Below the pieces are notes generated by a model. The model worked only from the letters and a program-made list of their open reading frames with translations, ran no database searches and had not been told where the DNA came from. Positions 1-8,297 of a stretch of DNA of 64,000 nucleotides are shown piece after piece. Position numbers and translations under genes: made by a program. The first letter of the stretch is position 1, and every line of letters begins with the position of its first letter. The DNA lies in the NCBI RefSeq assembly GCF_021215455.1, contig NZ_JAJPWV010000006.1, positions 186,001 to 250,000 on the forward strand, written 5' to 3'. Origin of the DNA: Mucilaginibacter roseus. Lineage in GTDB: Bacteria; Bacteroidota; Bacteroidia; Sphingobacteriales; Sphingobacteriaceae.

Positions 1-999
1 GAAATTATTCGCGATCTCACAGAAAAGCTTCCGCTGATGACGGTACCCAAATGGGTTAAAACCCGTTGCCAGCCCATCGGTATACGTGATGTTTTGGGCT
101 ACCTGGAAGGTGTTGCCCTTAACGAGCGAGCAATCGGTAAAACATTTGACATTGGTGGCCCCGATGTACTTAGCTTTAAGGAGATGATGCTGCGCTATGC
201 CAAAGTAAGAGGCTTGAAGCGGCATATTGTAACCATTCCGTTTTTATCGCCTAAGCTGTCGTCATACTGGCTGTATTTCGTTACGTCGGTAAACTACTCA
301 CTGGCCAATAGTTTAGTGGAGAGCATGAAGAACGAGACCATCATGCGCGATCATGCTATTGACGAAGCTGTGCCCCGCGATTGCCTCACATATGAGGAAA
401 GCCTGGAGCTGGCCTTTGAAAAGATTGAGCAAAACTCCATTGTATCGAGCTGGAAGGACGCGCTGAATGGCGGCTACCTCAAATCTGAATTTATGGATCA
501 GATCAAGGTTCCGCAAAACGGAACCTTAGAATATAAGGTGAAGCTACCTTTTGAGGAAGATAGTGAAAAGGTGGAGAAGAACATCTGGGCTATTGGCGGC
601 GACCGTGGCTGGTACTACTGGGACTGGATATGGAGCATACGCGGATTTCTGGATAAGTTATTCGGCGGGGTGGGTTCGCGCCGGGGGCGTACCAGCGGTA
701 ACAACATTGAACCGGGCGATGTTATTGATTTTTGGCGCGTACTGCTTGCCGATAAGTTGAATAAACGCCTGCTATTATATGCCGAGATGAAACTGCCCGG
801 TGAGGCCTGGCTGGAGTTTAAGATCATAGAAAGAAAGGGCAAAAAGTTTTTAAGCCAGATAGCTACCTTCAGACCCAACGGCGTTTGGGGTAGGGCATAC
901 TGGTATATGATGTGGCCTTTCCACTTATTTATATTTAACGGCATGGCTAAACAAATAGTGCAGTTTGAAGATACACGCAACATCCATCAAGGCAAATAA
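1..999 (+). CDS. SDR-family NAD(P)-binding protein with DUF2867 C-terminus, 5'-truncated
   Basis: The reading frame is open from base 1, so the N-terminal Rossmann nucleotide-binding part lies outside the window. What remains starts in the late SDR/NmrA-like region (PIGIRDVLGYLEGV, then a TFDIGGPDVLSFKEMM segment typical of atypical SDR proteins) and continues into a roughly 150-residue C-terminal domain rich in Trp (GGDRGWYYWDW, AEMKLPGEAWLEFKI), which matches the DUF2867 lipid-binding-like fold. Substrate is unknown. The stop is 6 bp before the next gene, and together with the TIGR01777 protein and photolyase it forms a run seen in other Bacteroidota, often near light- or stress-response genes; that link is inference. 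Family assignment is good, function is not known. Confidence 0.85.
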   Translation, partial: EIIRDLTEKLPLMTVPKWVKTRCQPIGIRDVLGYLEGVALNERAIGKTFDIGGPDVLSFKEMMLRYAKVRGLKRHIVTIPFLSPKLSSYWLYFVTSVNYSLANSLVESMKNETIMRDHAIDEAVPRDCLTYEESLELAFEKIEQNSIVSSWKDALNGGYLKSEFMDQIKVPQNGTLEYKVKLPFEEDSEKVEKNIWAIGGDRGWYYWDWIWSIRGFLDKLFGGVGSRRGRTSGNNIEPGDVIDFWRVLLADKLNKRLLLYAEMKLPGEAWLEFKIIERKGKKFLSQIATFRPNGVWGRAYWYMMWPFHLFIFNGMAKQIVQFEDTRNIHQGK

Positions 1000-1005
1000 T
1001 CATAC

Positions 1006-1914
1006 ATGATCAGTAAAAAAATATTAATTACCGGCGGCTCCGGTGGCTTGGGCAGGCAACTTACCGATCTGCTATTGACCAAAGGTTACACGGTAGCCCA
1101 CCTGAGCCGTGGCGAGGGTAAAGATAAACGCGTGAAAACCTACCACTGGGATGTGAACAAAGGTATTATAGACGAAACCAGTATTGACGGAGTTAATACC
1201 ATTATCCACCTGGCGGGAGCTGGTATTGCAGATGAACGTTGGACGGATGAACGCAAAAAGGTAATTATTGAAAGCCGTACCAAATCCATCGCTTTGGTAT
1301 ATGATCTGCTTAAACGTAAGTCAAATAAGGTTCGGTTCGTAATTTCGGCATCGGGTATCGGTTACTACAGCGATCGTGGGGATGAGTTATTGACCGAGGA
1401 GCATCCGCCGGCAAATGATTTTTTAGGCCAATGCTGCGTATTATGGGAGCAGGCCGTTGATAAAGGGGAAGAACTGGGCCTACGCATAGCCAAATTCCGT
1501 ACAGGAGTGGTGCTGGATAAACATGCCGGAGCCTTGCCTAAGCTATCCGCACCTGTAAAATTCGGCTTTGGTGCCCCGTGGGGCAGCGGCAGGCAATGGA
1601 TGCCCTGGATACACTGGCAGGACGTTGCCGGCATGTATCTTTTTGCGATTGAACAAGAGTTAAACGGTGTATATAACATGGCAGCCCCTAACCCGGTTAC
1701 CAACGCGCAGCTCACCAAGGCTGTAGCCAGGCATCTTAAAAAGCCGTTATGGCTACCTAATGTGCCTGCCTTCGCGCTCAAACTGGCTTTGGGCGAAATG
1801 AGTACGCTGGTTTTAGGCAGCACCAAAGCATCGGCCGATAAAATTGAGCAAGCTGGCTTCCATTTTAAGTTTGATAGTATTGATAAAGCATTGACCGATA
1901 TTTATGGCCGATAA
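1006..1914 (+). CDS. TIGR01777 family epimerase-like SDR protein
   Basis: 302 residues. The N-terminus carries a Rossmann glycine motif (LITGGSGGLGRQL, residues about 7-19) for NAD(P) binding, followed by the family's HLAGAGIADERW segment. The C-terminus has the DUF1731 region (PLWLPNVPAFALKLALGE, about residues 247-264). Length is normal for the YfcH/TIGR01777 family, whose substrate is unknown. The start at 1006 lies 6 bp after the previous stop. Its 3' end overlaps the photolyase start by 11 bp, so the three genes are probably co-transcribed and translationally coupled. Confidence 0.9.
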   Translation: MISKKILITGGSGGLGRQLTDLLLTKGYTVAHLSRGEGKDKRVKTYHWDVNKGIIDETSIDGVNTIIHLAGAGIADERWTDERKKVIIESRTKSIALVYDLLKRKSNKVRFVISASGIGYYSDRGDELLTEEHPPANDFLGQCCVLWEQAVDKGEELGLRIAKFRTGVVLDKHAGALPKLSAPVKFGFGAPWGSGRQWMPWIHWQDVAGMYLFAIEQELNGVYNMAAPNPVTNAQLTKAVARHLKKPLWLPNVPAFALKLALGEMSTLVLGSTKASADKIEQAGFHFKFDSIDKALTDIYGR

Positions 1915-3217
1915 AAAACCTGTTTCTGTATTTTGGTTCCGCCGCGATTTGCGTTTGGATGATAATGCCGGCTTTTACCGCGCGCTTAAGAGTAAAAATC
2001 CGGTGCTGCCTATCTTTATTTTTGACAAGGAAATTCTCGACGACCTGAGAGACAAGAAGGACGCACGCGTGACCTTTATATATCAGGTAATTGAAGAACT
2101 CAAGGCTGCTTTAAAAAAGCATCATTCAGATCTGCGGGTGTTTTATGATAAGCCCGAAAACGCTTTTAAGCATTTGCTTAAGGAGTACGAGGTAGCCGAG
2201 GTTTATACCAATCATGATTATGAGCCCTACGCCGCTAAGCGCGATGGCGATATTGCTAAACTGCTTAAAAAGCACGAGGTAGAACTCAAGACCTACAAAG
2301 ACCAGGTGATATTTGAGCGGGATGAAGTACTTAAGGATGATGGCAAGCCTTATACCGTATTCACGCCTTATAAAAAGCGTTGGCTGCAAACGCTGAAGCC
2401 GTTCTATTTAAAACCCTATCCCAACAAAAAGTATATTAAAAACCTGCATACGTTTCAGGCTCCGGCTATGCCGACCTTAAAGGAAATGGGCTTCGAAAAA
2501 AGTGACCAAAAATTTCCGGATAAAAAGTACAAGGATGTAATGGATGATTATGCCAAAACCCGCGATTATCCGGCTATCCAGGGTACATCGCGAATAGGTA
2601 TACACCTGCGCTTTGGTACGGTGAGTATACGCCAACTGGCCGCTGATGCAAACGAGTGCCATGAAAAAACGTGGCTGAATGAGCTGATATGGCGGGAATT
2701 TTACATGATGGTGTTACACCATTTTCCACATACGATGGATCATGCCTTCAGGCCGGAGTACGATCGTATAAAGTGGCAAAATAACGAAGAACACTTCAAG
2801 GCCTGGTGCGAAGGCCGCACAGGTTACCCATTGGTGGATGCCGGTATGCGCGAGATGAACGAAACCGGCTACATGCACAATCGAATCCGCATGGTTACAG
2901 CCAGCTTTTTAAGCAAGGATCTGCTGATCGACTGGCGGCGGGGCGAACACTACTTTGCCGAAAAACTGCTGGATTATGAAATGGCCAGCAACGTTGGTGG
3001 CTGGCAATGGGCTGCAGGCTCGGGTACGGATGCCGCACCATACTTCAGGATATTCAATCCCGAGTCGCAGCAAAAAAAGTTTGACCCCAAGCTGGAATAC
3101 GTAAAAAAGTGGGTGCCGGAATATGCCGACTTTACCAAATACCCTAAACCAATCGTTGACCATAAGGAAGCGCGCGAAAGAGTGTTGAAAGCTTTTAAGG
3201 ATGCGTTGAGGAAGTAG
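1904..3217 (+). CDS. phr: Deoxyribodipyrimidine photolyase (class I cryptochrome/photolyase family)
   Basis: 437 residues. Repairs UV-made cyclobutane pyrimidine dimers using light absorbed by FAD and an antenna cofactor. The N-terminal antenna domain starts with VFWFRRDLRLDDNAGF. The C-terminal FAD domain has RTGYPLVDAGMREMNETGYMHNR split over residues about 305-327 and the class I signature NVGGWQWAAGSGTDAAPYF, including the WQW that contacts the lesion in CPD photolyases. ATG at 1904 overlaps the preceding gene by 11 bp. Its last 23 bp overlap the end of the convergent gene 3195-3749. A cryptochrome-like signalling role cannot be excluded, but all repair-type motifs are intact. Confidence 0.95.
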   Translation: MADKKPVSVFWFRRDLRLDDNAGFYRALKSKNPVLPIFIFDKEILDDLRDKKDARVTFIYQVIEELKAALKKHHSDLRVFYDKPENAFKHLLKEYEVAEVYTNHDYEPYAAKRDGDIAKLLKKHEVELKTYKDQVIFERDEVLKDDGKPYTVFTPYKKRWLQTLKPFYLKPYPNKKYIKNLHTFQAPAMPTLKEMGFEKSDQKFPDKKYKDVMDDYAKTRDYPAIQGTSRIGIHLRFGTVSIRQLAADANECHEKTWLNELIWREFYMMVLHHFPHTMDHAFRPEYDRIKWQNNEEHFKAWCEGRTGYPLVDAGMREMNETGYMHNRIRMVTASFLSKDLLIDWRRGEHYFAEKLLDYEMASNVGGWQWAAGSGTDAAPYFRIFNPESQQKKFDPKLEYVKKWVPEYADFTKYPKPIVDHKEARERVLKAFKDALRK

Positions 3218-3749
3218 TGCTAACTTGATCTGATTGTGCGTTCATGTATTGGGCAGCCTTTGCATTAAAGTTTATAAGCAGATAACCGATTACTATAAAG
3301 CAAACATTGATTATAACTTCCTGCTTCTGTTGTTTTGTAAAATCAGCAGTTAGGTAAGGATTGTTATCCATAATGGTTATTATGCCTTTAATTGCTATAG
3401 GCGCGCTTTTTATTATAGTTAACCACCCCAAAACTATTGCTACTACCCTAAACAAAGGTTCGGATGCTAGATTTATATTAATTGAGTCATCTTCAAAACT
3501 TTTATCAAGTTTTAAAATTTCAGCGATCCTATTAGTTTTAAATAGTAAAAAATATATCAGCACCCAAGGTATCACTACAGCCGATGCGATGTTAATAAAA
3601 ACAAAGACTATGTTAAGCGGCACGCCTGTGGTAAACTGCCGCATTGTCAAAAAGATAGCAAATGTTTGTGGTAGCGAAATTAAGGCGCTGTAAAGTAAAT
3701 AAAGCCCGAAGCATTTAATTATGATAAGCCAAAGGGTATTAAGTTTCAT
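3195..3749 (-). CDS. Hypothetical four-TM membrane protein
   Basis: 184 residues with about four hydrophobic segments (residues roughly 6-26, 42-68, 97-117 and 145-163), joined by a polar loop that includes FEDDSININ. The tail is polar and Ser/Thr-rich (QVSTTSSTHP). I do not recognise a named family. It stands alone on the minus strand between photolyase and murB, and its 3' end overlaps the photolyase coding end by 23 bp in convergent orientation. The coding call rests on length, clean membrane topology and lack of a better overlapping frame. Base composition is more AT-rich than its neighbours, which may mean recent acquisition or simply weak constraint. Confidence 0.75.
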   Translation of the reverse strand: MKLNTLWLIIIKCFGLYLLYSALISLPQTFAIFLTMRQFTTGVPLNIVFVFINIASAVVIPWVLIYFLLFKTNRIAEILKLDKSFEDDSININLASEPLFRVVAIVLGWLTIIKSAPIAIKGIITIMDNNPYLTADFTKQQKQEVIINVCFIVIGYLLINFNAKAAQYMNAQSDQVSTTSSTHP

Positions 3750-3799
3750 GCAATAAGATTATGTATAGCTAATATAAAAAAATCCCGACATTCGTACCC

Positions 3800-4828
3800 A
3801 TGCTGCAAATACAGGAAAATACTTCGCTTAAACATCTTAATACATTCGGTATAGAGGCACAAGCCAGATACTTCGTTGAAATTAGCCATGAAGATGAATT
3901 AACCGAATTATTTGCAGACGCAAAATGGCACAGCATACCCCGCCTGGTGTTAGGTGGCGGCAGCAATATGCTTATGGTTTCAAATTTTGATGGTTTGGTT
4001 ATCCGCGTTAACATTCGCGGTATTGAGCACCGTATCAGCCAGGATGAAGTTATGGTTGAGGCCGGCGCTGGCGAGGTTTGGAATGACCTGGTAAACTTTT
4101 GTGTCGACCGTGGTTTTGCCGGTATGGAAAACCTGAGCCTGATTCCCGGCTCTGTAGGTGCATCGCCCATACAAAACATAGGTGCTTATGGCGTAGAGAT
4201 AAAGGATGTGTTTGAAAGCTGCCGCGCCTTCGAGATAGCCACCGGCCAGATTAAAACCTTTACCCATGCCGATTGCAAGTTCGGCTATCGCGAAAGCATA
4301 TTTAAAAGCGAGCTGAAAGGTCAGTATATTATTACGTCAGTAAAATATAAGCTATCATCAATTCCGAACCTTAATTTAAAATATGGCGCCATTGAGCAGG
4401 AACTTGCTGCCCGTGGTATAAACAGCCCAACCATTAAGGATGTATCTGATGTAGTAGCGCATATCCGTGTTTCTAAACTGCCCGATCCTTCAACTATCGG
4501 CAATGCCGGCAGCTTTTTCAAAAATCCGGTTATTGATGTTGATAAGTTCCGTTTGTTAATAAAAATTCACCCTGATGTGGTAAACTATCCGGCTGGCGAA
4601 GGGTTTATAAAATTAGCGGCAGGGTGGTTGATTGAGCAGTGCGGTTGGAGAGGGAAAGTAGTTGGAAATACCGGCACCTGGAAAAACCAGGCGCTGGTAT
4701 TGGTTAATCATGGCAGGGCTACCGGCCAGGAGGTGTATGATCTGTCGTCGGCGATAATAGACAGTGTGTACGCTAAATTTGGCGTTAAGCTGGAGCGCGA
4801 GGTAAATATTATAGGTAATCCGGCCTAA
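3800..4828 (+). CDS. murB: UDP-N-acetylenolpyruvoylglucosamine reductase
   Basis: 342 residues. Cytoplasmic flavoenzyme that reduces UDP-GlcNAc-enolpyruvate to UDP-MurNAc with NADPH, the second committed step of peptidoglycan precursor synthesis. Visible features are the early NTFGIEAQA segment, the FAD-binding LGGGSNMLM (about residues 51-59), IPGSVGASPIQNIGAYGVE (about 115-133), and the catalytic-Ser region IGNAGSFFKNP. Length and order fit type I MurB (E. coli-like). ATG at 3800 gives a start that aligns with the family. Single gene, 50 bp downstream of a divergently oriented gene start at 3749. Confidence 0.97.
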   Translation: MLQIQENTSLKHLNTFGIEAQARYFVEISHEDELTELFADAKWHSIPRLVLGGGSNMLMVSNFDGLVIRVNIRGIEHRISQDEVMVEAGAGEVWNDLVNFCVDRGFAGMENLSLIPGSVGASPIQNIGAYGVEIKDVFESCRAFEIATGQIKTFTHADCKFGYRESIFKSELKGQYIITSVKYKLSSIPNLNLKYGAIEQELAARGINSPTIKDVSDVVAHIRVSKLPDPSTIGNAGSFFKNPVIDVDKFRLLIKIHPDVVNYPAGEGFIKLAAGWLIEQCGWRGKVVGNTGTWKNQALVLVNHGRATGQEVYDLSSAIIDSVYAKFGVKLEREVNIIGNPA

Positions 4829-5104
4829 TTATCACCCGAATTCTTTACTTCCGGCTCTAAAGCCGCAATATATGCCGGTTAATCGGTGTTCTTGTTTATA
4901 TATTCTGCTATAAACTACACTGCATGCTATATATGTGTACACTTAATAGTACTCTCGCATAGCTCAATATTAAGAATTTATTAAAGCAACATACGTGTTT
5001 TAACGTTTTAGTTGCGCTCTCCCTGCTTAAAACGGCCTTTTGTTATAAGTTTTGCAAAGTGGTATCATAATTGTCTTTACTCAATCACATTAACAACTAC
5101 TACT

Positions 5105-5644
5105 ATGACTAAGATTGAGTTTAACACCCTGGTACTACGTCAAGCAAGTTCACTGCGTTCATACGCTTTACATTTTACGCATGATGCTGACGATGCCAAC
5201 GACCTGGTGCAAGACACCATGTTAAAAGCGATAACTTATTATAACAAGTTTAAAGAAGGTACCAATTTAAAAGGGTGGTTATACACAATCATGAAAAATA
5301 CTTTCATCAATAACTACCGCCGTTTTGTTAAGATGAGCACCTTCGTAACTAAAAGCGACGAGATATCATCACCAAACCTGGTATTCAGCTCAACTAAAAA
5401 TGATGGTGAGTCAAAATTTGTAATGGACGATATCAAGCGTGCATTAGAGAAATTGCCTGAAGAATACTATGTGCCTTTCACCATGTATTTTGAAGGCCAT
5501 AAATATCATGAGATTGCCGATCATCTGGACATTCCTATCGGTACCGTTAAAACCCGTATACACGTAGCACGTAAGCTGTTAAAGAAAAACCTGAAAGCCT
5601 ATGATAACGGCGTTGCAAAACCCGTTTATGCAGAAGCTGAATAA
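5105..5644 (+). CDS. ECF-type RNA polymerase sigma-70 factor
   Basis: 179 residues from ATG 5105. An upstream in-frame start at 5012 would add 31 residues that do not look like sigma sequence, so it was rejected. Region 2 is seen as HDADDANDLVQDTMLKAI and the tryptophan-containing NLKGWLYTIMKN promoter-melting segment; region 4 is seen as LPEEYYVPFTMYFEGHKYHEIADHLDIPIGTVKTRIHVARK split across its helix-turn-helix. No anti-sigma gene adjoins it: upstream is murB and downstream, after a terminator, a TonB receptor. It is therefore an orphan ECF, whose activation mechanism cannot be read from context. Resembles a broadly conserved Bacteroidota ECF type. Confidence 0.93.
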   Translation: MTKIEFNTLVLRQASSLRSYALHFTHDADDANDLVQDTMLKAITYYNKFKEGTNLKGWLYTIMKNTFINNYRRFVKMSTFVTKSDEISSPNLVFSSTKNDGESKFVMDDIKRALEKLPEEYYVPFTMYFEGHKYHEIADHLDIPIGTVKTRIHVARKLLKKNLKAYDNGVAKPVYAEAE

Positions 5645-5674
5645 AGGCACATTTTAAACTCAACATATATAGCT

Positions 5675-5698
5675 AAACCCGCAAACGCGGGTTTTTTT
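5675..5698 (+). terminator. Intrinsic terminator after ECF sigma gene
   Basis: Perfect 8-bp stem AAACCCGC/GCGGGTTT (5675-5682 and 5687-5694) with a 4-nt loop, running into seven T residues. It lies 31 bp after the sigma factor stop. Confidence 0.85.
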
Positions 5699-5735
5699 GT
5701 TTATGTTTAATAGCTCTATTTAGAATAATTCAAAA

Positions 5736-5796
5736 TTAGACTTGGTTCGGTGCGGTAAAAATCCTACTTTCGCCGCATAATTTAAACTAAGTCTAA
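5736..5796 (+). promoter_or_regulatory. Promoter with inverted TTAGACTT/AAGTCTAA operator-like half-sites
   Basis: A -7-like element TACTTTCG (5765-5772, one mismatch from TAnnTTTG) follows CTTG (5741-5744) by 20 bp. TTAGACTT (5736-5743) covers the -33 element and its exact reverse complement AAGTCTAA (5789-5796) lies just past the expected start site, 5 bp before the receptor ATG at 5801. The placement is what a repressor would need. An iron-responsive Fur/DtxR-type repressor is inferred only from the receptor it precedes. Confidence 0.5.
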
Positions 5797-5800
5797 ATAA

Positions 5801-8215
5801 ATGAAATATTTTTATCAGCTTTTACTCATCACAGGTTTAATGTTTCTGATTATTGACGTTCAGGCGCAATCAAACGGAACTATAAAAGGTAGCATACTTA
5901 CCTCTGACGAGCAACCCGCCGAAGGCGTTTCCGTTAATTTGAAAGGCACACGTTATGGTGCCGTAACAGACGATAAAGGCGAATTCAGCATTAAGGCACC
6001 TGCCGCAAGCTACACACTGGTTATATCGCAGGTAGGTAGCACCAGCCAGGAGCAGGATATTACCATAGAGGCTTCCAAAACGCAAAAGTTATCACCCATA
6101 ACAATTAGCGCCAGTGTATCAGAGCTGGAAGCAGTAAATATAACCGCGGGCAGAACTAACCGCCTGGTGGTTAAAAAAAGCCCTTATGTTTCAAAGCTGC
6201 CTTTAAATAACCTTGAAAATCCGCAGGTTTACACCAGCATTACCAAGGAGTTGATGGTGCAGCAAATCAACACTAACTTTAATGATGCTTTAAAGAACAC
6301 CTCAGGTCTTGATAAATTGTGGTCGTCAACAGGCCGAGCGTCTGACGGTGCTGCTTATTACACCCTGCGTGGTTTTGCTACCCAGCCAAGCATTATAAAT
6401 GGTATTGCCGGTTTAACTAACGGCGATCTGGATCCATCCAACATAGAGCGTATTGAGGTTATAAAAGGCCCTTCGGGTACTTTATATGGTGGCGCCTTAA
6501 CCAACTTTGGTGGTTTAATAAACATTGTAACCAAACGCCCTATTGATACCTTAGGCGGATCGGTTGGTTATTCAACCGGTAACTTTGGTTTGAGCCGCAT
6601 TAATGCGGATATATACGGACCGGTATCATCTGACAAGAAACTGCTGGCCCGTGTTAACGCGGCTTACCATTATCAAAGCAGCTTTCAGGATGCAGGCTTC
6701 CGCAGGTCGTTTTTTGCCGCGCCTTCATTTGAATACCGCGCTTCGGATAAACTGACCTTGAATCTGGATGCAGAATTTTACAACTACGAAGGTACTAACG
6801 CCCTTATGGTTTTCCTGAACAGGGGCAGGCAGCTTATTGCTCGCACACCGGAAGAGTTGAATTTTGATTTCAAACGCTCGTACACCGCTAACGATATCAC
6901 TTACAAAAACCCAACAGTTAATGTTCGGGGCTTGGCCACTTACAAGTTGAGCAATGAGTGGACATCGCAAACCAGCTTTTCACGCAGCATCCGTAAGTCT
7001 GACGGGGTGAACCAGTATATCATGTACATCGGTGCCAGCGATACCCTGCTTAACCGTTATGCCAGCATACTTAACTCAACAAGTACAGCTATTGATGTGC
7101 AGCAAAACTTTATTGGCGACTTCAATATTGCCGGTAAACGTAACCGTGTAGTGGTAGGGCTTGATTACCTGAACCAAATTACTGATAATGATAACTCGCC
7201 TTATATCCTGTTCGATCAGGTAAACTCATCAATTAATGATCCGCGTTATGTTGGCCTGAACAAACAGGCTTTAATTACCCGCCTGGGTGCAGCCACAACA
7301 GGCTTTACAAAAAACCGTACTAATGTAAATGTATATAGCGCTTACCTGTCGGACGTGTTTAATGTAACCGACCGTTTATTAGCTATGGCGAGTGTACGTG
7401 TGGATCGTTTTGATAGCCGCGGTACTTATAATAAATTAACAAACGCGGTAACCGGTGAGTACAAACAAACCGCCGTATCGCCAAAGTTCGGTTTAGTTTA
7501 TCAGGTAGTTAAAGATCAGGTATCGGTTTTTGGTAACTACATGAATGCTTTCAGAAACGTAGCGCCGGTAACCCAGCCATTACCTGACGTATCGGGCGTA
7601 TTTAAGCCTCAGCAAGCTAACCAAATTGAGGGTGGTGTTAAGCTCGATGCTTTCAAAGGGAAATTAAGCATGACAGCAAGTTACTACGATATATCGGTAA
7701 ATAATACTACCCGTACCGAGGCTATTGTTCGCGATGGCCAAACGTACAACGTTACTATACAGGATGGTACCCAAAAAAGCAAAGGCTTTGAGCTTGACCT
7801 GATTGCTAATCCGGTAGCCGGCTTAAACATTGTGGCCGGTTACAGCCATAACAACAGCAAGTTTACTAAAGCCGACCAGAATGTGGTTAACAGAAGGCCG
7901 GTGAGCGCAGGTCCTGCCGACCTGGTTAATGCCTGGATCAGCTATACACAGCCGACCGGAGTATTAAAAGGTTGGGGTGCCGGTTTTGGTGGTAACTATG
8001 CCGGTAAGAACGTCATCACAAATGATTTACGTACAGGCGAATTTACTTTGCCGTCGTATACCGTACTCAACGCTACCATTTTTTACAATACGGCAAAATA
8101 CCGCATTGGTTTAAAAGTGGATAACCTTACCAATAAGGAATACTTTAAAGGTTGGACTACCGTGGAGCCGCAAATGCCACGCGCTGTAGTAGCCAACGTT
8201 ACTTACAAGTTTTAA
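5801..8215 (+). CDS. TonB-dependent siderophore receptor
   Basis: 804 residues, outer membrane. Signal peptide MKYFYQLLLITGLMFLIIDVQAQ (cleavage about residue 23). Next is a carboxypeptidase-regulatory-like beta domain (GTIKGSILTSDEQPAEGVSVNLKG, about 27-105), then the plug (about 125-245; LRGFATQPSIINGI, NIERIEVIKGPSGTLYGG) and a C-terminal 22-strand barrel ending in an aromatic residue (VANVTYKF). Plug and barrel resemble FhuA/FecA-type ferric-siderophore receptors rather than SusC. Energised by TonB-ExbBD. No siderophore synthesis or inner-membrane transporter genes are nearby. The promoter has operator-like half-sites, consistent with iron control. Ligand unknown. Confidence 0.93.
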   Translation: MKYFYQLLLITGLMFLIIDVQAQSNGTIKGSILTSDEQPAEGVSVNLKGTRYGAVTDDKGEFSIKAPAASYTLVISQVGSTSQEQDITIEASKTQKLSPITISASVSELEAVNITAGRTNRLVVKKSPYVSKLPLNNLENPQVYTSITKELMVQQINTNFNDALKNTSGLDKLWSSTGRASDGAAYYTLRGFATQPSIINGIAGLTNGDLDPSNIERIEVIKGPSGTLYGGALTNFGGLINIVTKRPIDTLGGSVGYSTGNFGLSRINADIYGPVSSDKKLLARVNAAYHYQSSFQDAGFRRSFFAAPSFEYRASDKLTLNLDAEFYNYEGTNALMVFLNRGRQLIARTPEELNFDFKRSYTANDITYKNPTVNVRGLATYKLSNEWTSQTSFSRSIRKSDGVNQYIMYIGASDTLLNRYASILNSTSTAIDVQQNFIGDFNIAGKRNRVVVGLDYLNQITDNDNSPYILFDQVNSSINDPRYVGLNKQALITRLGAATTGFTKNRTNVNVYSAYLSDVFNVTDRLLAMASVRVDRFDSRGTYNKLTNAVTGEYKQTAVSPKFGLVYQVVKDQVSVFGNYMNAFRNVAPVTQPLPDVSGVFKPQQANQIEGGVKLDAFKGKLSMTASYYDISVNNTTRTEAIVRDGQTYNVTIQDGTQKSKGFELDLIANPVAGLNIVAGYSHNNSKFTKADQNVVNRRPVSAGPADLVNAWISYTQPTGVLKGWGAGFGGNYAGKNVITNDLRTGEFTLPSYTVLNATIFYNTAKYRIGLKVDNLTNKEYFKGWTTVEPQMPRAVVANVTYKF

Positions 8216-8234
8216 CAGCTGCCACTGATAATGC

Positions 8235-8269
8235 AAAGCGGGCGTAGTTATTTTGCTACGCCCGCTTTT
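8235..8269. terminator. Strong bidirectional terminator hairpin
   Basis: AAAGCGGGCGTAG (8235-8247) pairs with CTACGCCCGCTTT (8256-8268), a perfect 13-bp stem with an 8-nt loop and A/T flanks. It lies between the ends of the convergent receptor and rlmI genes and can serve both. Confidence 0.85.
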
Positions 8270-8297
8270 GTATTTAGGTATGTTGATAGTTATCTAA

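Noticed and set aside
1365..1826. 153-codon open frame antisense to the TIGR01777 gene
   Set aside because: Shadow of a real gene; no recognisable domain.
5012..5104. Longer ECF sigma N-terminus
   Set aside because: The 31 extra residues do not fit any sigma family and the ATG at 5105 starts the normal region 2 lead-in.
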